Assembly: GCF_001425485.1 (NCBI RefSeq)
Contig: NZ_LMQW01000051.1
Span: 342,489-406,488, forward strand
Length of the DNA stretch: 64,000 bases
Origin: Aureimonas sp. Leaf427
Lineage (GTDB): Bacteria; Pseudomonadota; Alphaproteobacteria; Rhizobiales; Rhizobiaceae
Reading direction: 5' to 3'
Shown here: piece after piece, positions 21,117 to 29,641 of the stretch
Layout: every line of letters begins with the position of its first letter
Position numbering within the stretch: the first letter of the stretch is position 1
Translations under genes and position numbers: made by a program
The notes under the pieces: model-generated
Seen by the model: only the letters and a program-made list of their open reading frames with translations
What the model was told of the DNA's origin: nothing
The model's database searches: none

Positions 21117-21335
21117 GCCGTTGCGATGGCGACATTGTCGCCGAGACCGGCGAGCGGCCCCTGCAAGGTGTGGCGCTTATAGAATCCGAAAATGGCTCTG
21201 TCCACCCCATTCGAAGCGCTAAAAGACGCTTTCGTGAACCTGCTCTCGAACCTTGTCCCGAGCTGCACAAAGCTGGCCAAGTCCGCTTGCGCTCCCCCCT
21301 CCTGTGTGGCAGAAGGCACCCGCGTTCAGCGACCG

Positions 21336-21410
21336 GCTGCGGTAGCTCAGTGGTAGAGCACTCCATTGGTAATGGAGAGGTCGAGAGTTCAATCCTCTCT
21401 CGCAGCACCA
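21336..21410 (+). tRNA. tRNA-Thr (GGT)
   Basis: The acceptor arms GCTGCGG/TCGCAGC, D arm AGCTCAGTGGT, anticodon stem CTCCA/TGGAG with loop TTGGTAA (anticodon GGT), T loop GTTCAATC and encoded ACCA are all present. It is divergent from tRNA-Phe, 219 bases away. Confidence 0.97.
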
Positions 21411-21597
21411 TCCTTTTCAGGGCCTTGGACTTGTCGGCTCATCAGCTGCTGACTGTTCCCAGACTGAAGCCCTCGGTCGGTTCCCATCCTCCTGACCGCT
21501 CAAAAGCGACACCCGACGGCTTTCGGCCCCGGTGCGCCTTTCCCCCGCAGTGATGTATGCCGCGTGCCGCCTCCGGCGTCCTGTAATCTCCCTTCCT

Positions 21598-22479
21598 TCA
21601 TCGAAAGATCGCCCGTTCCGCGCCGACGAGGTCGGTGATGGCTTTGGAGACGGCTTCGACGCCGGCAAGGCCGCGTGTGCTCTCGTGGTGGAGGAGCCAG
21701 TAGGTGCGGCGGATGGTCTGGTCGGGGAGGATGCGGATCAGATGAGGGCGGCGGGCGGCCATGAACGTGTGGAGGATGCCGATGCCGGCGCCGGCCTCCA
21801 CGGCGACGGTCTGCCCAAGGGCCGTGGAAATCTCGAAGCGGCTCGGCCAGACGCCGCCGAGGTCCTCGGCATAGTGAAGCGAGGCGCTGTAGACGAGATC
21901 CTCGACATAGCCGACGAGCCGGTGCCGGGCGAGGTCGTCGAGGCTCTCCGGCGCCCCGAATGCCTCGACATAGGCGCTGGAGGCGAAGAGGCCGAGCGAG
22001 TAGTCGATGAGCTTGCGGGCGATGACGCGGCCTTGCTCGGGCCGGTCCACGGTGATCGCGATGTCGGCCTCGCGGCGCGAGAGCGAGAAGGCGCGGGGCA
22101 CGGGCACGAGCTGCACCTTGAGGCGCGGATGGCGCGCCAGCCAGGGGGCGAGGCGGGGCGCCAGGAAGTCCGTGCCGAAACCGTCGGGCGCGCCGACGCG
22201 CACGGTGCCCGCCAGATCCAGCCGCTCGTCGGAGACGGCGGCCCGCGCGGCGTCCATCTCCGCCTCCATGCGTTCGGCCCGGTCGAGAAAGGCGACGCCC
22301 TGGTCCGTCAGGGTGCAGCCGTTCGGCCGGCGCTCCAGAAGGCGGGCGCCGAGCCCGGCTTCCAGCTGGTCGAGCCGCCGGGCGACGGTCGCGTGGTTCA
22401 GCCCGAGCCGCCGGGACGCGCCCAGGATCTGTCCGCTGCGCGCGACGGCGAGAAAGACGCGGACATCGTCCCAGTTCAT
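21598..22479 (-). CDS. LysR-family transcriptional regulator
   Basis: The 293-residue regulator has an N-terminal winged helix-turn-helix (WDDVRVFLAVARSGQILGAS, HATVARRLDQLEAGLGARLL) and a LysR substrate-binding domain from about residue 90. It is divergent from the mmsA dehydrogenase with 111 bases between the starts. LysR proteins commonly control the divergent gene, so it is a good candidate regulator of mmsA; this is inference. The HTH begins MNWDDVRVFL, typical of the subgroup related to LrhA/ArgP-like regulators of single targets. Confidence 0.92.
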   Translation of the reverse strand: MNWDDVRVFLAVARSGQILGASRRLGLNHATVARRLDQLEAGLGARLLERRPNGCTLTDQGVAFLDRAERMEAEMDAARAAVSDERLDLAGTVRVGAPDGFGTDFLAPRLAPWLARHPRLKVQLVPVPRAFSLSRREADIAITVDRPEQGRVIARKLIDYSLGLFASSAYVEAFGAPESLDDLARHRLVGYVEDLVYSASLHYAEDLGGVWPSRFEISTALGQTVAVEAGAGIGILHTFMAARRPHLIRILPDQTIRRTYWLLHHESTRGLAGVEAVSKAITDLVGAERAIFR

Positions 22480-22590
22480 CGTGAGGCTTTCCGAGGACTA
22501 TAAACCGCGCACAACGGATACGCATTCTCGCACGTTGAACGAAAGTCCGAAATGGCTTCAAGTCCGCCGCAACCACCAAGGGGAGCGAAC

Positions 22591-24087
22591 ATGAACGAGA
22601 TCGGTCACTTCATCGACGGCGCGCGCGTCGCCGGAACGTCCGGCCGCAAGGCCGAGGTCTTCAACCCCGCGACGGGCCAGGTGTCGGCGCATCTGTCGCT
22701 GGCCGGTCTGCCGGAGCTGGAGATCGCGGTCGAGCGCGCCAAGGCCGCCCAGCCCGCCTGGGCCGCGACCAACCCGCAGCGCCGGGCGCGCGTCTTCATG
22801 AAGTTCGTCGCGCTCCTCAACGAGAACATGCAGGAACTCGCCGAAATGCTCTCGGCCGAGCACGGCAAGACGGTCGAGGACTCCAAGGGCGACATCGTCC
22901 GCGGGCTCGAAGTCTGCGAGTTCGTCATCGGCATCCCGCATCTGATGAAGAGCGAGTTCACGGAAGGCGCCGGCCCCGGCATCGACATGTATTCGATCCG
23001 CCAGCCGGTCGGCATCGGCGCCGGCATCACGCCGTTCAATTTCCCCGCCATGATCCCGATGTGGATGTTCGCGCCGGCCGTGGCCTGCGGCAACGCCTTC
23101 ATCCTGAAGCCGTCCGAGCGCGATCCGTCCGTGCCCATGCGCCTTGCAGAGCTGATGATCGAGGCCGGCCTGCCCAAGGGCATCCTGCAGGTCGTCAACG
23201 GCGACAAGGAGATGGTGGACGCGATCCTGACCCATCCCGATATCGGCGCCGTCTCCTTCGTCGGCTCGACGCCGATCGCCTCCTACGTCTATGCCGAGGC
23301 GACGCGCAACGGGAAGCGCGCCCAGTGCTTCGGCGGCGCCAAGAACCACATGATCATCATGCCCGACGCCGATCTCGATCAGGCCGTGGATGCGCTGATC
23401 GGCGCCGGCTACGGCTCGGCGGGCGAGCGCTGCATGGCGATCTCGGTCGCCGTGCCGGTCGGCAAGGAAACCGCGGACGCGCTGATCGCCAAGCTGAGCC
23501 CCAAGGTCGAATCGCTGAAGATCGGACCCGCGACGGACCTTTCCGCCGATTACGGCCCGGTCATCACCAAGGCCGCGAAGGACAAGATCAACGGGCTGAT
23601 CGACCAGGGCGTCGCCGAGGGCGCCGAACTCGTCGTCGATGGCCGCGGCTTCAAGATGCAGGGCTACGAGGAGGGCTATTTCGTCGGCTCCTCGCTCTTC
23701 GACCATGTCACGCCCGATATGGAAATCTACAAGCAGGAGATCTTCGGCCCTGTCCTCTCCGTCGTGCGCGCCGCGACCTACGAGGACGCGATCGCCCTAC
23801 CGATGAAGCACGAATACGGCAACGGCGTCGCGATCTACACGCGGGACGGCGATGCCGCGCGCGACTTCGCCAGCCGCATCAACATCGGCATGATCGGCAT
23901 CAACGTGCCGATCCCGACGCCGCTCGCCTACCACTCCTTCGGCGGCTGGAAGAAGTCGTCCTTCGGCGATCTGAACCAGCACGGCCCGGACTCGATCAAG
24001 TTCTGGACGCGGACGAAGACGATCACCTCGCGCTGGCCGTCCGGCATCAAGTCGGGTGCCGAGTTCTCGATGCCCGTCATGAAGTGA
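22591..24087 (+). CDS. mmsA: CoA-acylating methylmalonate-semialdehyde dehydrogenase
   Basis: The enzyme oxidises methylmalonate or malonate semialdehyde to propionyl- or acetyl-CoA in valine, thymine or inositol catabolism. The 498-residue aldehyde dehydrogenase shows GITPFNFPAMIPMWMFAPA (substrate and cofactor site), FVGSTPIASYVYAEA, GGAKNHMIIMPDAD and the catalytic Cys in GSAGERCMAISVAV. The GERCMA context separates MmsA/IolA from ordinary aldehyde dehydrogenases, which carry GQxC. ATG 22591 follows AAGGGGAGCGAAC. No other valine or inositol genes are adjacent, so the pathway is open. Confidence 0.95.
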   Translation: MNEIGHFIDGARVAGTSGRKAEVFNPATGQVSAHLSLAGLPELEIAVERAKAAQPAWAATNPQRRARVFMKFVALLNENMQELAEMLSAEHGKTVEDSKGDIVRGLEVCEFVIGIPHLMKSEFTEGAGPGIDMYSIRQPVGIGAGITPFNFPAMIPMWMFAPAVACGNAFILKPSERDPSVPMRLAELMIEAGLPKGILQVVNGDKEMVDAILTHPDIGAVSFVGSTPIASYVYAEATRNGKRAQCFGGAKNHMIIMPDADLDQAVDALIGAGYGSAGERCMAISVAVPVGKETADALIAKLSPKVESLKIGPATDLSADYGPVITKAAKDKINGLIDQGVAEGAELVVDGRGFKMQGYEEGYFVGSSLFDHVTPDMEIYKQEIFGPVLSVVRAATYEDAIALPMKHEYGNGVAIYTRDGDAARDFASRINIGMIGINVPIPTPLAYHSFGGWKKSSFGDLNQHGPDSIKFWTRTKTITSRWPSGIKSGAEFSMPVMK

Positions 24088-24093
24088 TCTTTC

Positions 24094-24186
24094 AGGGCGT
24101 GTCTGGTTCATGCTGAACCAGACACGCCCTCGATTCCTTTGTCGTCGTTTGTCTTTTCGGGATAACCGGTTCCCACTTATCCCGAA
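24094..24186. repeat. Rhizobial intergenic repeat with 17-bp palindrome
   Basis: A perfect 17-bp stem (24094-24110 with 24114-24130, loop TGC) is followed by cctttgtcgtcgtttgtcttttc and a 10-bp stem, TTCGGGATAA/TTATCCCGAA (24156-24165 with 24177-24186), enclosing ccggttcccac. The same modular order appears, degraded, at 16405-16496. I recall very similar strings in many rhizobial intergenic regions. Confidence 0.75.
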
Positions 24187-24188
24187 CG

Positions 24189-24224
24189 CGAAAGGCCGGG
24201 CGTCCTCCGACGTCCGGCCTTTCG
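24189..24224. terminator. Bidirectional terminator-like hairpin
   Basis: A 16-bp stem (24189-24204 with 24209-24224, one G-T pair) with loop ctcc lies between convergent mmsA and the chemoreceptor gene. The stem begins AAAGG and ends CCTTT, suiting both directions. Confidence 0.7.
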
Positions 24225-24274
24225 TGTCTCGAGCGAGCGGGCAGGGAGCCCGGGCTCCTTCTGTCCTTCGAGCT

Positions 24275-25681
24275 TTACGCGGCCCGGCGATAGGCCTCGG
24301 TGGAATGACCGTAGCCGGTCGAGCGCTCGTCCGTGCGGAAGCGCTCGACGATGCGGGCGAGATGGTCGGCGTCGGAGGCGAGGGCCTGGACGGCCGCGGT
24401 CGTCTCCTCCACCAGCGCGGCATTGTGCTGGGTCGCCTTGTCCATCTGGTCGGCGGAGCTCGAAATGCTCTTGAGGCTCGCCGCCTGCTCCTTGGCGGAG
24501 GAGGCGATCCGGCCGATGACGCCGGTCATCGTCTCGACCTCTTCGACGATGTCCTTGAGGCTGCGTCCGGAGGCGGTGACGAGATCGACGCCGGTCCGCA
24601 CCTCGTCGGCCGAGGTGGAGATCAGCGACTTGATCTCCTTGGCCGCTTCCGCGGACCGCTGCGCGAGACCGCGGACTTCCTGCGCGACGACCGCAAAGCC
24701 CCGGCCCGCCTCGCCGGCGCGCGCCGCCTCGACGCCCGCGTTGAGCGCCAGAAGATTGGTCTGGAAGGCGATCTCGTCGATCACGCCGATGATCTGGCTG
24801 ATCTTCTGCGAGGAGGTCTCGATCCGGCTCATGGCCTCGACGGCCTGGGAGACGACGTCGCCGCCCTTTTCGGCCTTCTGGCGCGCGGACGTCGCGACCT
24901 TCTGGGCGTTGCTTGAGCTTTCGGCGGTCTGGTTGACCGCCCGCGTCACTTCGCTGAGCGCGGCGACGGTCTCTTCGAGGGAGGCGGCCTGTTGCTGGGT
25001 GCGCTGGGCGAGGTCGTTGGAGGAATCCGCGATGCCGCGAGTCGCCGCGTCGACGCTTCCGACCGTGGTCGCGACGTCGCTCATGGCCGAGGACAGCGTT
25101 TCGATGGCGAGATCGAAATCGGCGCCGACCTTGGCGAAGGCCGGCGGCATGGCATGGGCGACCGTCACCGTGAGATCGCCGTTCGCGAGGCGGCTGAGAG
25201 CGCCACCCAGCGCGTCCATCGCCTGGCTCTGCGCCTGCTTGGTGCGCTCCTCGGCCTGCCGAGCCTTGTCGCCCTCTTCCCGCATGGCGACCATCACGCT
25301 CATGTCGACGATGAAGGTGAGGACGGCCGGCTTCTCGTCGATGAGGCTCCCGATCAGCGTGACGAAGCTCGGGAAGGTCGTGCCGTCCAGCCGCTTCATC
25401 GTCCACTCGAAGCGCGCGATGCCGTTCTTCTTGATCTCCTCCGCGATGCCGACGGTCCGATCGGCGCTGCGCGAGCCGTCGGCCTGGAATTCCGGGGCGA
25501 TCTGTTCCGGCGACAGTCCAACGATCTGCTCGAAGCTACCGCGCAAAAGCGCTTCGGTCGCGGGATTGCAGTCGCGGATCACCCCGTCCTGAAAGACGTA
25601 GTAGCCATCGGGCGAGAGCTTCATGATGGCGTCTGCGAACTGCTCACGAAACGTCTTTTTCTGGCGGAAGGGATTGAACAT
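24275..25681 (-). CDS. Soluble PAS-domain methyl-accepting chemotaxis protein
   Basis: This 468-residue chemoreceptor lacks membrane helices. An N-terminal PAS domain (about 15-130; DGYYVFQDGVIRDCNPATEA) is followed by a HAMP-like linker (LSRLANGDLTVTV) and the MCP signalling domain. The hairpin tip is intact: IGVIDEIAFQTNLLALNAGV and ARAGEAGRGFAVVAQEVR. It should sense an intracellular cue and signal to CheA/CheW. ATG 25681 was chosen with GAGGATGTC upstream. No che genes are nearby. Confidence 0.93.
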   Translation of the reverse strand: MFNPFRQKKTFREQFADAIMKLSPDGYYVFQDGVIRDCNPATEALLRGSFEQIVGLSPEQIAPEFQADGSRSADRTVGIAEEIKKNGIARFEWTMKRLDGTTFPSFVTLIGSLIDEKPAVLTFIVDMSVMVAMREEGDKARQAEERTKQAQSQAMDALGGALSRLANGDLTVTVAHAMPPAFAKVGADFDLAIETLSSAMSDVATTVGSVDAATRGIADSSNDLAQRTQQQAASLEETVAALSEVTRAVNQTAESSSNAQKVATSARQKAEKGGDVVSQAVEAMSRIETSSQKISQIIGVIDEIAFQTNLLALNAGVEAARAGEAGRGFAVVAQEVRGLAQRSAEAAKEIKSLISTSADEVRTGVDLVTASGRSLKDIVEEVETMTGVIGRIASSAKEQAASLKSISSSADQMDKATQHNAALVEETTAAVQALASDADHLARIVERFRTDERSTGYGHSTEAYRRAA

Positions 25682-26051
25682 GACATCCTCGGCGTCGGGA
25701 GACGACTGCGACCAGTAGTTTCCCAAACGGGAGCTAAAAAACCGTTGACGAGGTCAAGCAGCGTCCTCTCGAAGTCGAAAGCCTGGACTAGGCGACGAAA
25801 ACAAATCCGGCTGAACGCTTTGCTGCTATGCAGCAATGATGGCGACGCACATAAATAAAAATAGTTGCAGTATTCGTGATCCCTTCATCCTCTTGCTGCC
25901 TGGGTCGGCGTGGGAGTCGCGCGCCTTGTGGACTCCGGAAGCGCCGGTCCGTCGCGGGGGCGGCGGGCCTTGAAGTCGGCGCGGTTTCGGACTCCGCAAA
26001 AATTTTCGCCAGCGCATGGATGAAAACCGGCGGGTCGTCCGTATACGGGGC
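25682..26051. other. Divergent promoter region, no gene seen
   Basis: The 370 bases between the chemoreceptor and the sigma factor contain an A/T-rich patch (about 25848-25872, ataaataaaaatag), unusual here and a likely promoter or nucleoid-protein site. No convincing open frame is present, and no GGAAC-N16-CGTT match was found. Confidence 0.5.
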
Positions 26052-26609
26052 ATGAGCGAGCAGAAGCGCGAGATCGACGTCATCGGACTGCTGGGGCCCT
26101 TGCGGCGCTATGCGCTGTCCCTGACGCGCAATTCCGCCGATGCCGAGGACCTCGTCCACGATACGCTGGTCAGCGCCCTCGAGCGCCGGGAGCAGTTCCG
26201 CTCTGGCAAGAGCCTTCGTCCGTGGCTTATGTCCATTCTTCACAACGGCTTCGTCGACCGGCTGCGCACGCAGCGGGCGGAGGCGGTGCGCAATGCCGAG
26301 ATCGGGCTTCGCGTCGATCCGTCCACCGCCGCCTCGCAGGAAAGCGCCTCGCGTCTTGCCGATGTCCGCCGGGCCTTCATGGCGCTTCCTGACGAGCAGC
26401 GCGCCGCGCTGCATCTCGTGACGGTCGAGGGCCTGTCCTACGAGGAGGCGGCCGCTGCGCTCGGCATTCCCGTCGGAACGCTCGTCTCGCGCCTGTCGCG
26501 CGGTCGCGCCCGCCTTCGCGCCATCGACGAGGGCGAGGCGGACGAGGGTAGCTCCTCCAACATCGTGAGCCTGCGGGCGAAAGGAGGCTCGGATGCACCC
26601 AAGTCCTGA
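26052..26609 (+). CDS. ECF-type RNA polymerase sigma factor
   Basis: This 185-residue sigma factor has region 2 (LRRYALSLTRNSADAEDLVH DTL) and region 4 (LPDEQRAALHLVTVEGLSYE, then GIPVGTLVSRLSRGRARL). The start was set at ATG 26052 (MSEQKREIDVIG); ATG 26016 is also in frame. It overlaps its anti-sigma gene by 17 bases, giving coupled synthesis. It is not the NepR/PhyR-linked EcfG itself, as neither gene is beside it and the partner is a membrane anti-sigma. Target genes are unknown. Confidence 0.9.
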   Translation: MSEQKREIDVIGLLGPLRRYALSLTRNSADAEDLVHDTLVSALERREQFRSGKSLRPWLMSILHNGFVDRLRTQRAEAVRNAEIGLRVDPSTAASQESASRLADVRRAFMALPDEQRAALHLVTVEGLSYEEAAAALGIPVGTLVSRLSRGRARLRAIDEGEADEGSSSNIVSLRAKGGSDAPKS

Positions 26610-27369
26610 TCCGATCACCGAGGCGGATCTTGCCGCCTATATCGACGGCGAGCTCGGCACGGCCCGCCGCATCGAGGTCGAGGCCCATCTGGCCGAGAGG
26701 CCGGAGGAGGCCGCGCGCCTCATGGCCGATCTGCGGGCCCGCGACGAGCTGAGGCTCGCGCTCTCGACCGAGCCGCTGCCGGTCAGCGTGGCGACGAGCG
26801 AGGCTGCGGGCCGGCTGGAGCGCAGCCTGAAGCGACGCGGCGTCGCCCGCCGCTTCTCGCGCGCCGCCGCCCTCGTCCTGATGCTCGGCGCCGGCTGGAT
26901 CGCCCATGCGGAGTTCAACGCCTTGAGCGTGCGCCAGAGCGTCGCCTCCGCGCCGACGCCGGCCTTCGTCGCCGATGCCGTGCGGGCGCATGGCACGAGC
27001 GAGCTGCGGGCCGGCATGAGGTCGCAGCCCGAGACCGCGCGCTACGATCCCGCCGAAATCCTCTCGGCGACCGCGATCCGCGTGCCCGGCCTGCCGAAGG
27101 GTTGGACGGTGACGGACGTGCAGCTCTTTCCCTCGACCTTCGGGCCGAGCCTCGAAATGTCGCTGGCGACGAAGGAGTTCGGCACGCTGTCGCTCTTCGC
27201 CGTCCGGCCCGGCTCCTTCGACGTGCTCCGCGCGAGCGCGGTGACGCAAGGGGCGGCGACGGCGGCCTACTGGCAGGTCGGCGAGGTGGCCTACGCGCTC
27301 GTCTCTACCGGCGCGGACCGGCGTGCGCTCGAACGCGAGGCGGCCTCGATCGAGGCGAGCCTCCACTGA
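26593..27369 (+). CDS. Membrane anti-sigma factor
   Basis: This 258-residue protein begins with an anti-sigma domain (ITEADLAAYIDGELGTARRI, about residues 8-60) without the His/Cys zinc motif. One membrane helix follows near 92-108 (AAALVLMLGAGWIAHAEF), then a periplasmic domain of about 150 residues. It should hold the upstream ECF sigma at the membrane until a periplasmic signal releases it. AAAGGAGG lies just before ATG 26593, inside the sigma gene. Confidence 0.88.
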   Translation: MHPSPDPITEADLAAYIDGELGTARRIEVEAHLAERPEEAARLMADLRARDELRLALSTEPLPVSVATSEAAGRLERSLKRRGVARRFSRAAALVLMLGAGWIAHAEFNALSVRQSVASAPTPAFVADAVRAHGTSELRAGMRSQPETARYDPAEILSATAIRVPGLPKGWTVTDVQLFPSTFGPSLEMSLATKEFGTLSLFAVRPGSFDVLRASAVTQGAATAAYWQVGEVAYALVSTGADRRALEREAASIEASLH

Positions 27370-27421
27370 TACCGGGCGCCTGAAGCGTCCCGACGTCCAT
27401 CAACCCAACGGAGACAGATCG

Positions 27422-28144
27422 ATGAACACACCCTTCCGCGGCTTCGGTGTCAACGCCGCGCCGGCCCAGTCACAGGTTCTCTTCGACGAGGGCCTGCGCA
27501 AGCACATGCTGCGCGTCTACAACTACATGGGCATCGGCCTCGTCATCACCGGCCTCGTCGCCTTCCTCGTGGCGAACACGCCGGCGCTTTACGTGCCGAT
27601 CTTCTCCTCGCCGCTGAAGTGGGTCGTCATGCTGGCGCCGCTCGGCTTCATCATGTTCCTGTCGTTCCGGATCGAGCGCGTCTCCTTCGCGACGGCACAG
27701 ATGCTCTTCTTCGGCTTCTGCGCGATCATGGGCCTCTCCATGGCCTCGATCTTCCTGGTCTTCACCGGCGCCAGCATCGCCCAGACCTTCTTTATCACGG
27801 CCAGCGTCTTCGGCACGATGAGCCTCTACGGCTACACGACCAAGCGTGACCTGTCCGGCATGGGCTCCTTCCTGATGATGGGCCTCATCGGCGTCGTCAT
27901 CGCGAGTCTGGTCAACCTCTTCCTCCAGTCGGGCGCGCTTCAGTTCGCGATCTCGATCATCGGCGTCCTCGTCTTCACGGGCCTCACCGCCTACGACACG
28001 CAGCGCATCAAGGAAGAGTATTCCGAGCACTACGGCGCCGAGGCCGCCGGCAAGATGGCCGTCATGAGCGCCCTCTCGCTCTACCTGAACTTCATCAACC
28101 TCTTCCAGCTGCTGCTGAACCTCACCGGCCAGCGCGAGGAGTAA
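27422..28144 (+). CDS. Bax inhibitor-1/YccA family membrane protein
   Basis: This 240-residue, seven-helix membrane protein belongs to the BI-1 family, whose members act as pH-gated calcium leaks or quality-control partners of FtsH. It shows the family's YNYMGIGLVITG start, GLSMASIFLVFTG, TKRDLSGMG and the closing YDTQRIKEEY with its conserved Asp, then ALSLYLNFINLFQLLL. ATG 27422 follows GGAGACAGATCG. It is 52 bases downstream of the anti-sigma gene on the same strand, so co-transcription is possible. Confidence 0.93.
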   Translation: MNTPFRGFGVNAAPAQSQVLFDEGLRKHMLRVYNYMGIGLVITGLVAFLVANTPALYVPIFSSPLKWVVMLAPLGFIMFLSFRIERVSFATAQMLFFGFCAIMGLSMASIFLVFTGASIAQTFFITASVFGTMSLYGYTTKRDLSGMGSFLMMGLIGVVIASLVNLFLQSGALQFAISIIGVLVFTGLTAYDTQRIKEEYSEHYGAEAAGKMAVMSALSLYLNFINLFQLLLNLTGQREE

Positions 28145-28250
28145 TCCTCAAAGCCGCGATCCCCTCTCCCCTCGTGGGGAGAGCGGAACCTGCCCTGGAG
28201 GGAGCGGGACCTCGCTCCTTCCGTCGAACCAGCCAAGGACAAGCGATCCC

Positions 28251-28877
28251 ATGAACCGCGACGAACAGAGCCTGATCCAGAATCTCTTCGGCAAGCTCTC
28301 GGACGCCGAGCGCAATGCGCCGCCCCGCGAGGCCGAGGCCGAGCGCTTCATCAACGACAGCGTCAGCCGCCAGCCCGGCGCGCCCTACTACATGGCGCAG
28401 ACCATTATCATGCAGGAGCAGGCGCTCGAAGCTGCCAGCGCCCGCATCCAGCAGCTGGAGCAGCAGACCAGCCGGCCGCAGAGCTCCGGCGGCTTCTTCG
28501 GCTCGCTCTTCGGCGGCGGCGCCTCCCAGGCGTCCCGCCAGCCAGCCCGGGCTCCCTATGCGCCGCAGGGCGCCTACGGCCAGCCCCAAGGGCAGGGCGC
28601 GCCGCAGCAGGGCCAGGCCCCCGGCCCCTGGGGCGGCAATGCACCCGGCGCCGGCGCCTACGCTGCGGGTCGTCCAGGTGGCGGCGGCGGCTTCCTCGCG
28701 GGTGCCGCGCAGACCGCGATGGGCGTCGCCGGCGGCATGATGCTCGGCTCCATGCTGTCGAATGCCTTCAGCGATCCCGCAGCGGCCGTGGAGGGCGCGG
28801 TCGCCGATGCGGGCGAGGCCGTGGAGACGGAGGTCGCCGAGGTCGAAGAGGATTTCGGCGGTTTCGACGAGGCCTGA
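28251..28877 (+). CDS. DUF2076 protein
   Basis: This 208-residue protein has a DUF2076 N-terminus (MNRDEQSLIQNLFGKLSDAE, then YYMAQTIIMQEQALEAA), a Gln/Pro/Gly-rich middle, a Gly-rich hydrophobic stretch (about 140-170) and an acidic tail (VEEDFGGFDEA). Its layout resembles periplasmic ligand-binding proteins of the YjdB/DUF2076 type, but no signal peptide is present. The function is unknown. The gap upstream holds only a small ctctcccc/ggggagag hairpin near 28163-28182. Confidence 0.85.
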   Translation: MNRDEQSLIQNLFGKLSDAERNAPPREAEAERFINDSVSRQPGAPYYMAQTIIMQEQALEAASARIQQLEQQTSRPQSSGGFFGSLFGGGASQASRQPARAPYAPQGAYGQPQGQGAPQQGQAPGPWGGNAPGAGAYAAGRPGGGGGFLAGAAQTAMGVAGGMMLGSMLSNAFSDPAAAVEGAVADAGEAVETEVAEVEEDFGGFDEA

Positions 28878-28884
28878 TAGAAAA

Positions 28885-28916
28885 GAAGGCCGCGGGGAGC
28901 GATCCCCGCGGCCTTC
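28885..28916. terminator. Strong bidirectional terminator
   Basis: A perfect 14-bp stem (28885-28898 with 28903-28916) with loop gcga lies seven bases after the DUF2076 stop and before the stop of the convergent gene. An AAAA run flanks the left side. Confidence 0.8.
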
Positions 28917-28940
28917 GAACGATCAAGCGACGCTGCCGGG

Positions 28941-29462
28941 TCAGGACGTCTTCAGCGTCGCCAGCGAGCCTTTGACCATTCCGCCGCTTCCCGTCGACTC
29001 GATCGCCAGGATGTCGCCGAGCCCCGGAGCCGTGGAGCCCACCTGAACGCGGATCACCGCGTCGCTCGTCGCCAGAAACGCCTCGCCATCGTAGATCGAG
29101 ACGATCTGATAGTCGGACGCCGCCCGGTCGGGCATGACCAGCATCTTCACCGGAAGCGCCTCCGGCAAGGCCGCTGCGGCTGCGCCGCCGCCATGGCCGC
29201 CCGACGCGCTGGCCTCTTCGGTCGCGGTTTCGGGTTCGGCGGCGGCGGCCTCGTGGGCCGCGGCCCCGCCGGCCGGCGCGAACATGGCGATCGCCATCGG
29301 CAGGGCGAAGTAGCCGCCGCTTCCAAGGCAGATTGTCAGCGCGACGCCGCCGATGGCGAGGAGCTTGATCTTGGAGCGCTTCGGCGGAGCCGCCGCATCG
29401 GGAGCGTCTGCCTCCGCCGCCGGCTCGGATGTCGCTTCTTCCGTGATCTTTGCGTCTGCCAT
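28941..29462 (-). CDS. Single-pass membrane protein, unknown
   Basis: I do not recognise this 173-residue protein. It starts MADAKITEEATSEPAAEADA (acidic, low complexity), has one membrane helix after a basic KRSKIKLL anchor (about 31-60), an Ala/Glu/Gly-rich linker and a compact end domain (LPVKMLVMPDRAASDYQIVS ... TSDAVIRVQVG). The topology resembles FliL (cytoplasmic tail, one helix, periplasmic domain), but FliL sequence motifs are absent. ATG 29462 lacks a strong ribosome-binding site. It is monocistronic. Confidence 0.65.
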   Translation of the reverse strand: MADAKITEEATSEPAAEADAPDAAAPPKRSKIKLLAIGGVALTICLGSGGYFALPMAIAMFAPAGGAAAHEAAAAEPETATEEASASGGHGGGAAAAALPEALPVKMLVMPDRAASDYQIVSIYDGEAFLATSDAVIRVQVGSTAPGLGDILAIESTGSGGMVKGSLATLKTS

Positions 29463-29641
29463 CGTGCCCGCTCCATCGATGCGTCCAGGCCGGGACGCTC
29501 GCATGCGCGGTCTGCGGGCTTGCTGAATCTTCAGCCGGGCATTTTAAGCATCGGCCGCTTTTCTGAGCCGACGGTCCGCACGGGCTGGGAGCGGGGGAAG
29601 AGGATCGGCCTCTCGGCGCTGCGCGGGGGTCGGCGCGTCTC

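Noticed and set aside
26052..26609. The ECF sigma as the EcfG that would read the NHEJ promoters
   Set aside because: EcfG is normally beside nepR and phyR; this sigma is paired with a membrane anti-sigma, so it belongs to another ECF group.
28163..28182. ctctcccc/ggggagag hairpin before the DUF2076 gene as a third repeat copy
   Set aside because: Shares only short C/G runs with the 4.2-kb element; stem of eight pairs is too short to claim kinship.
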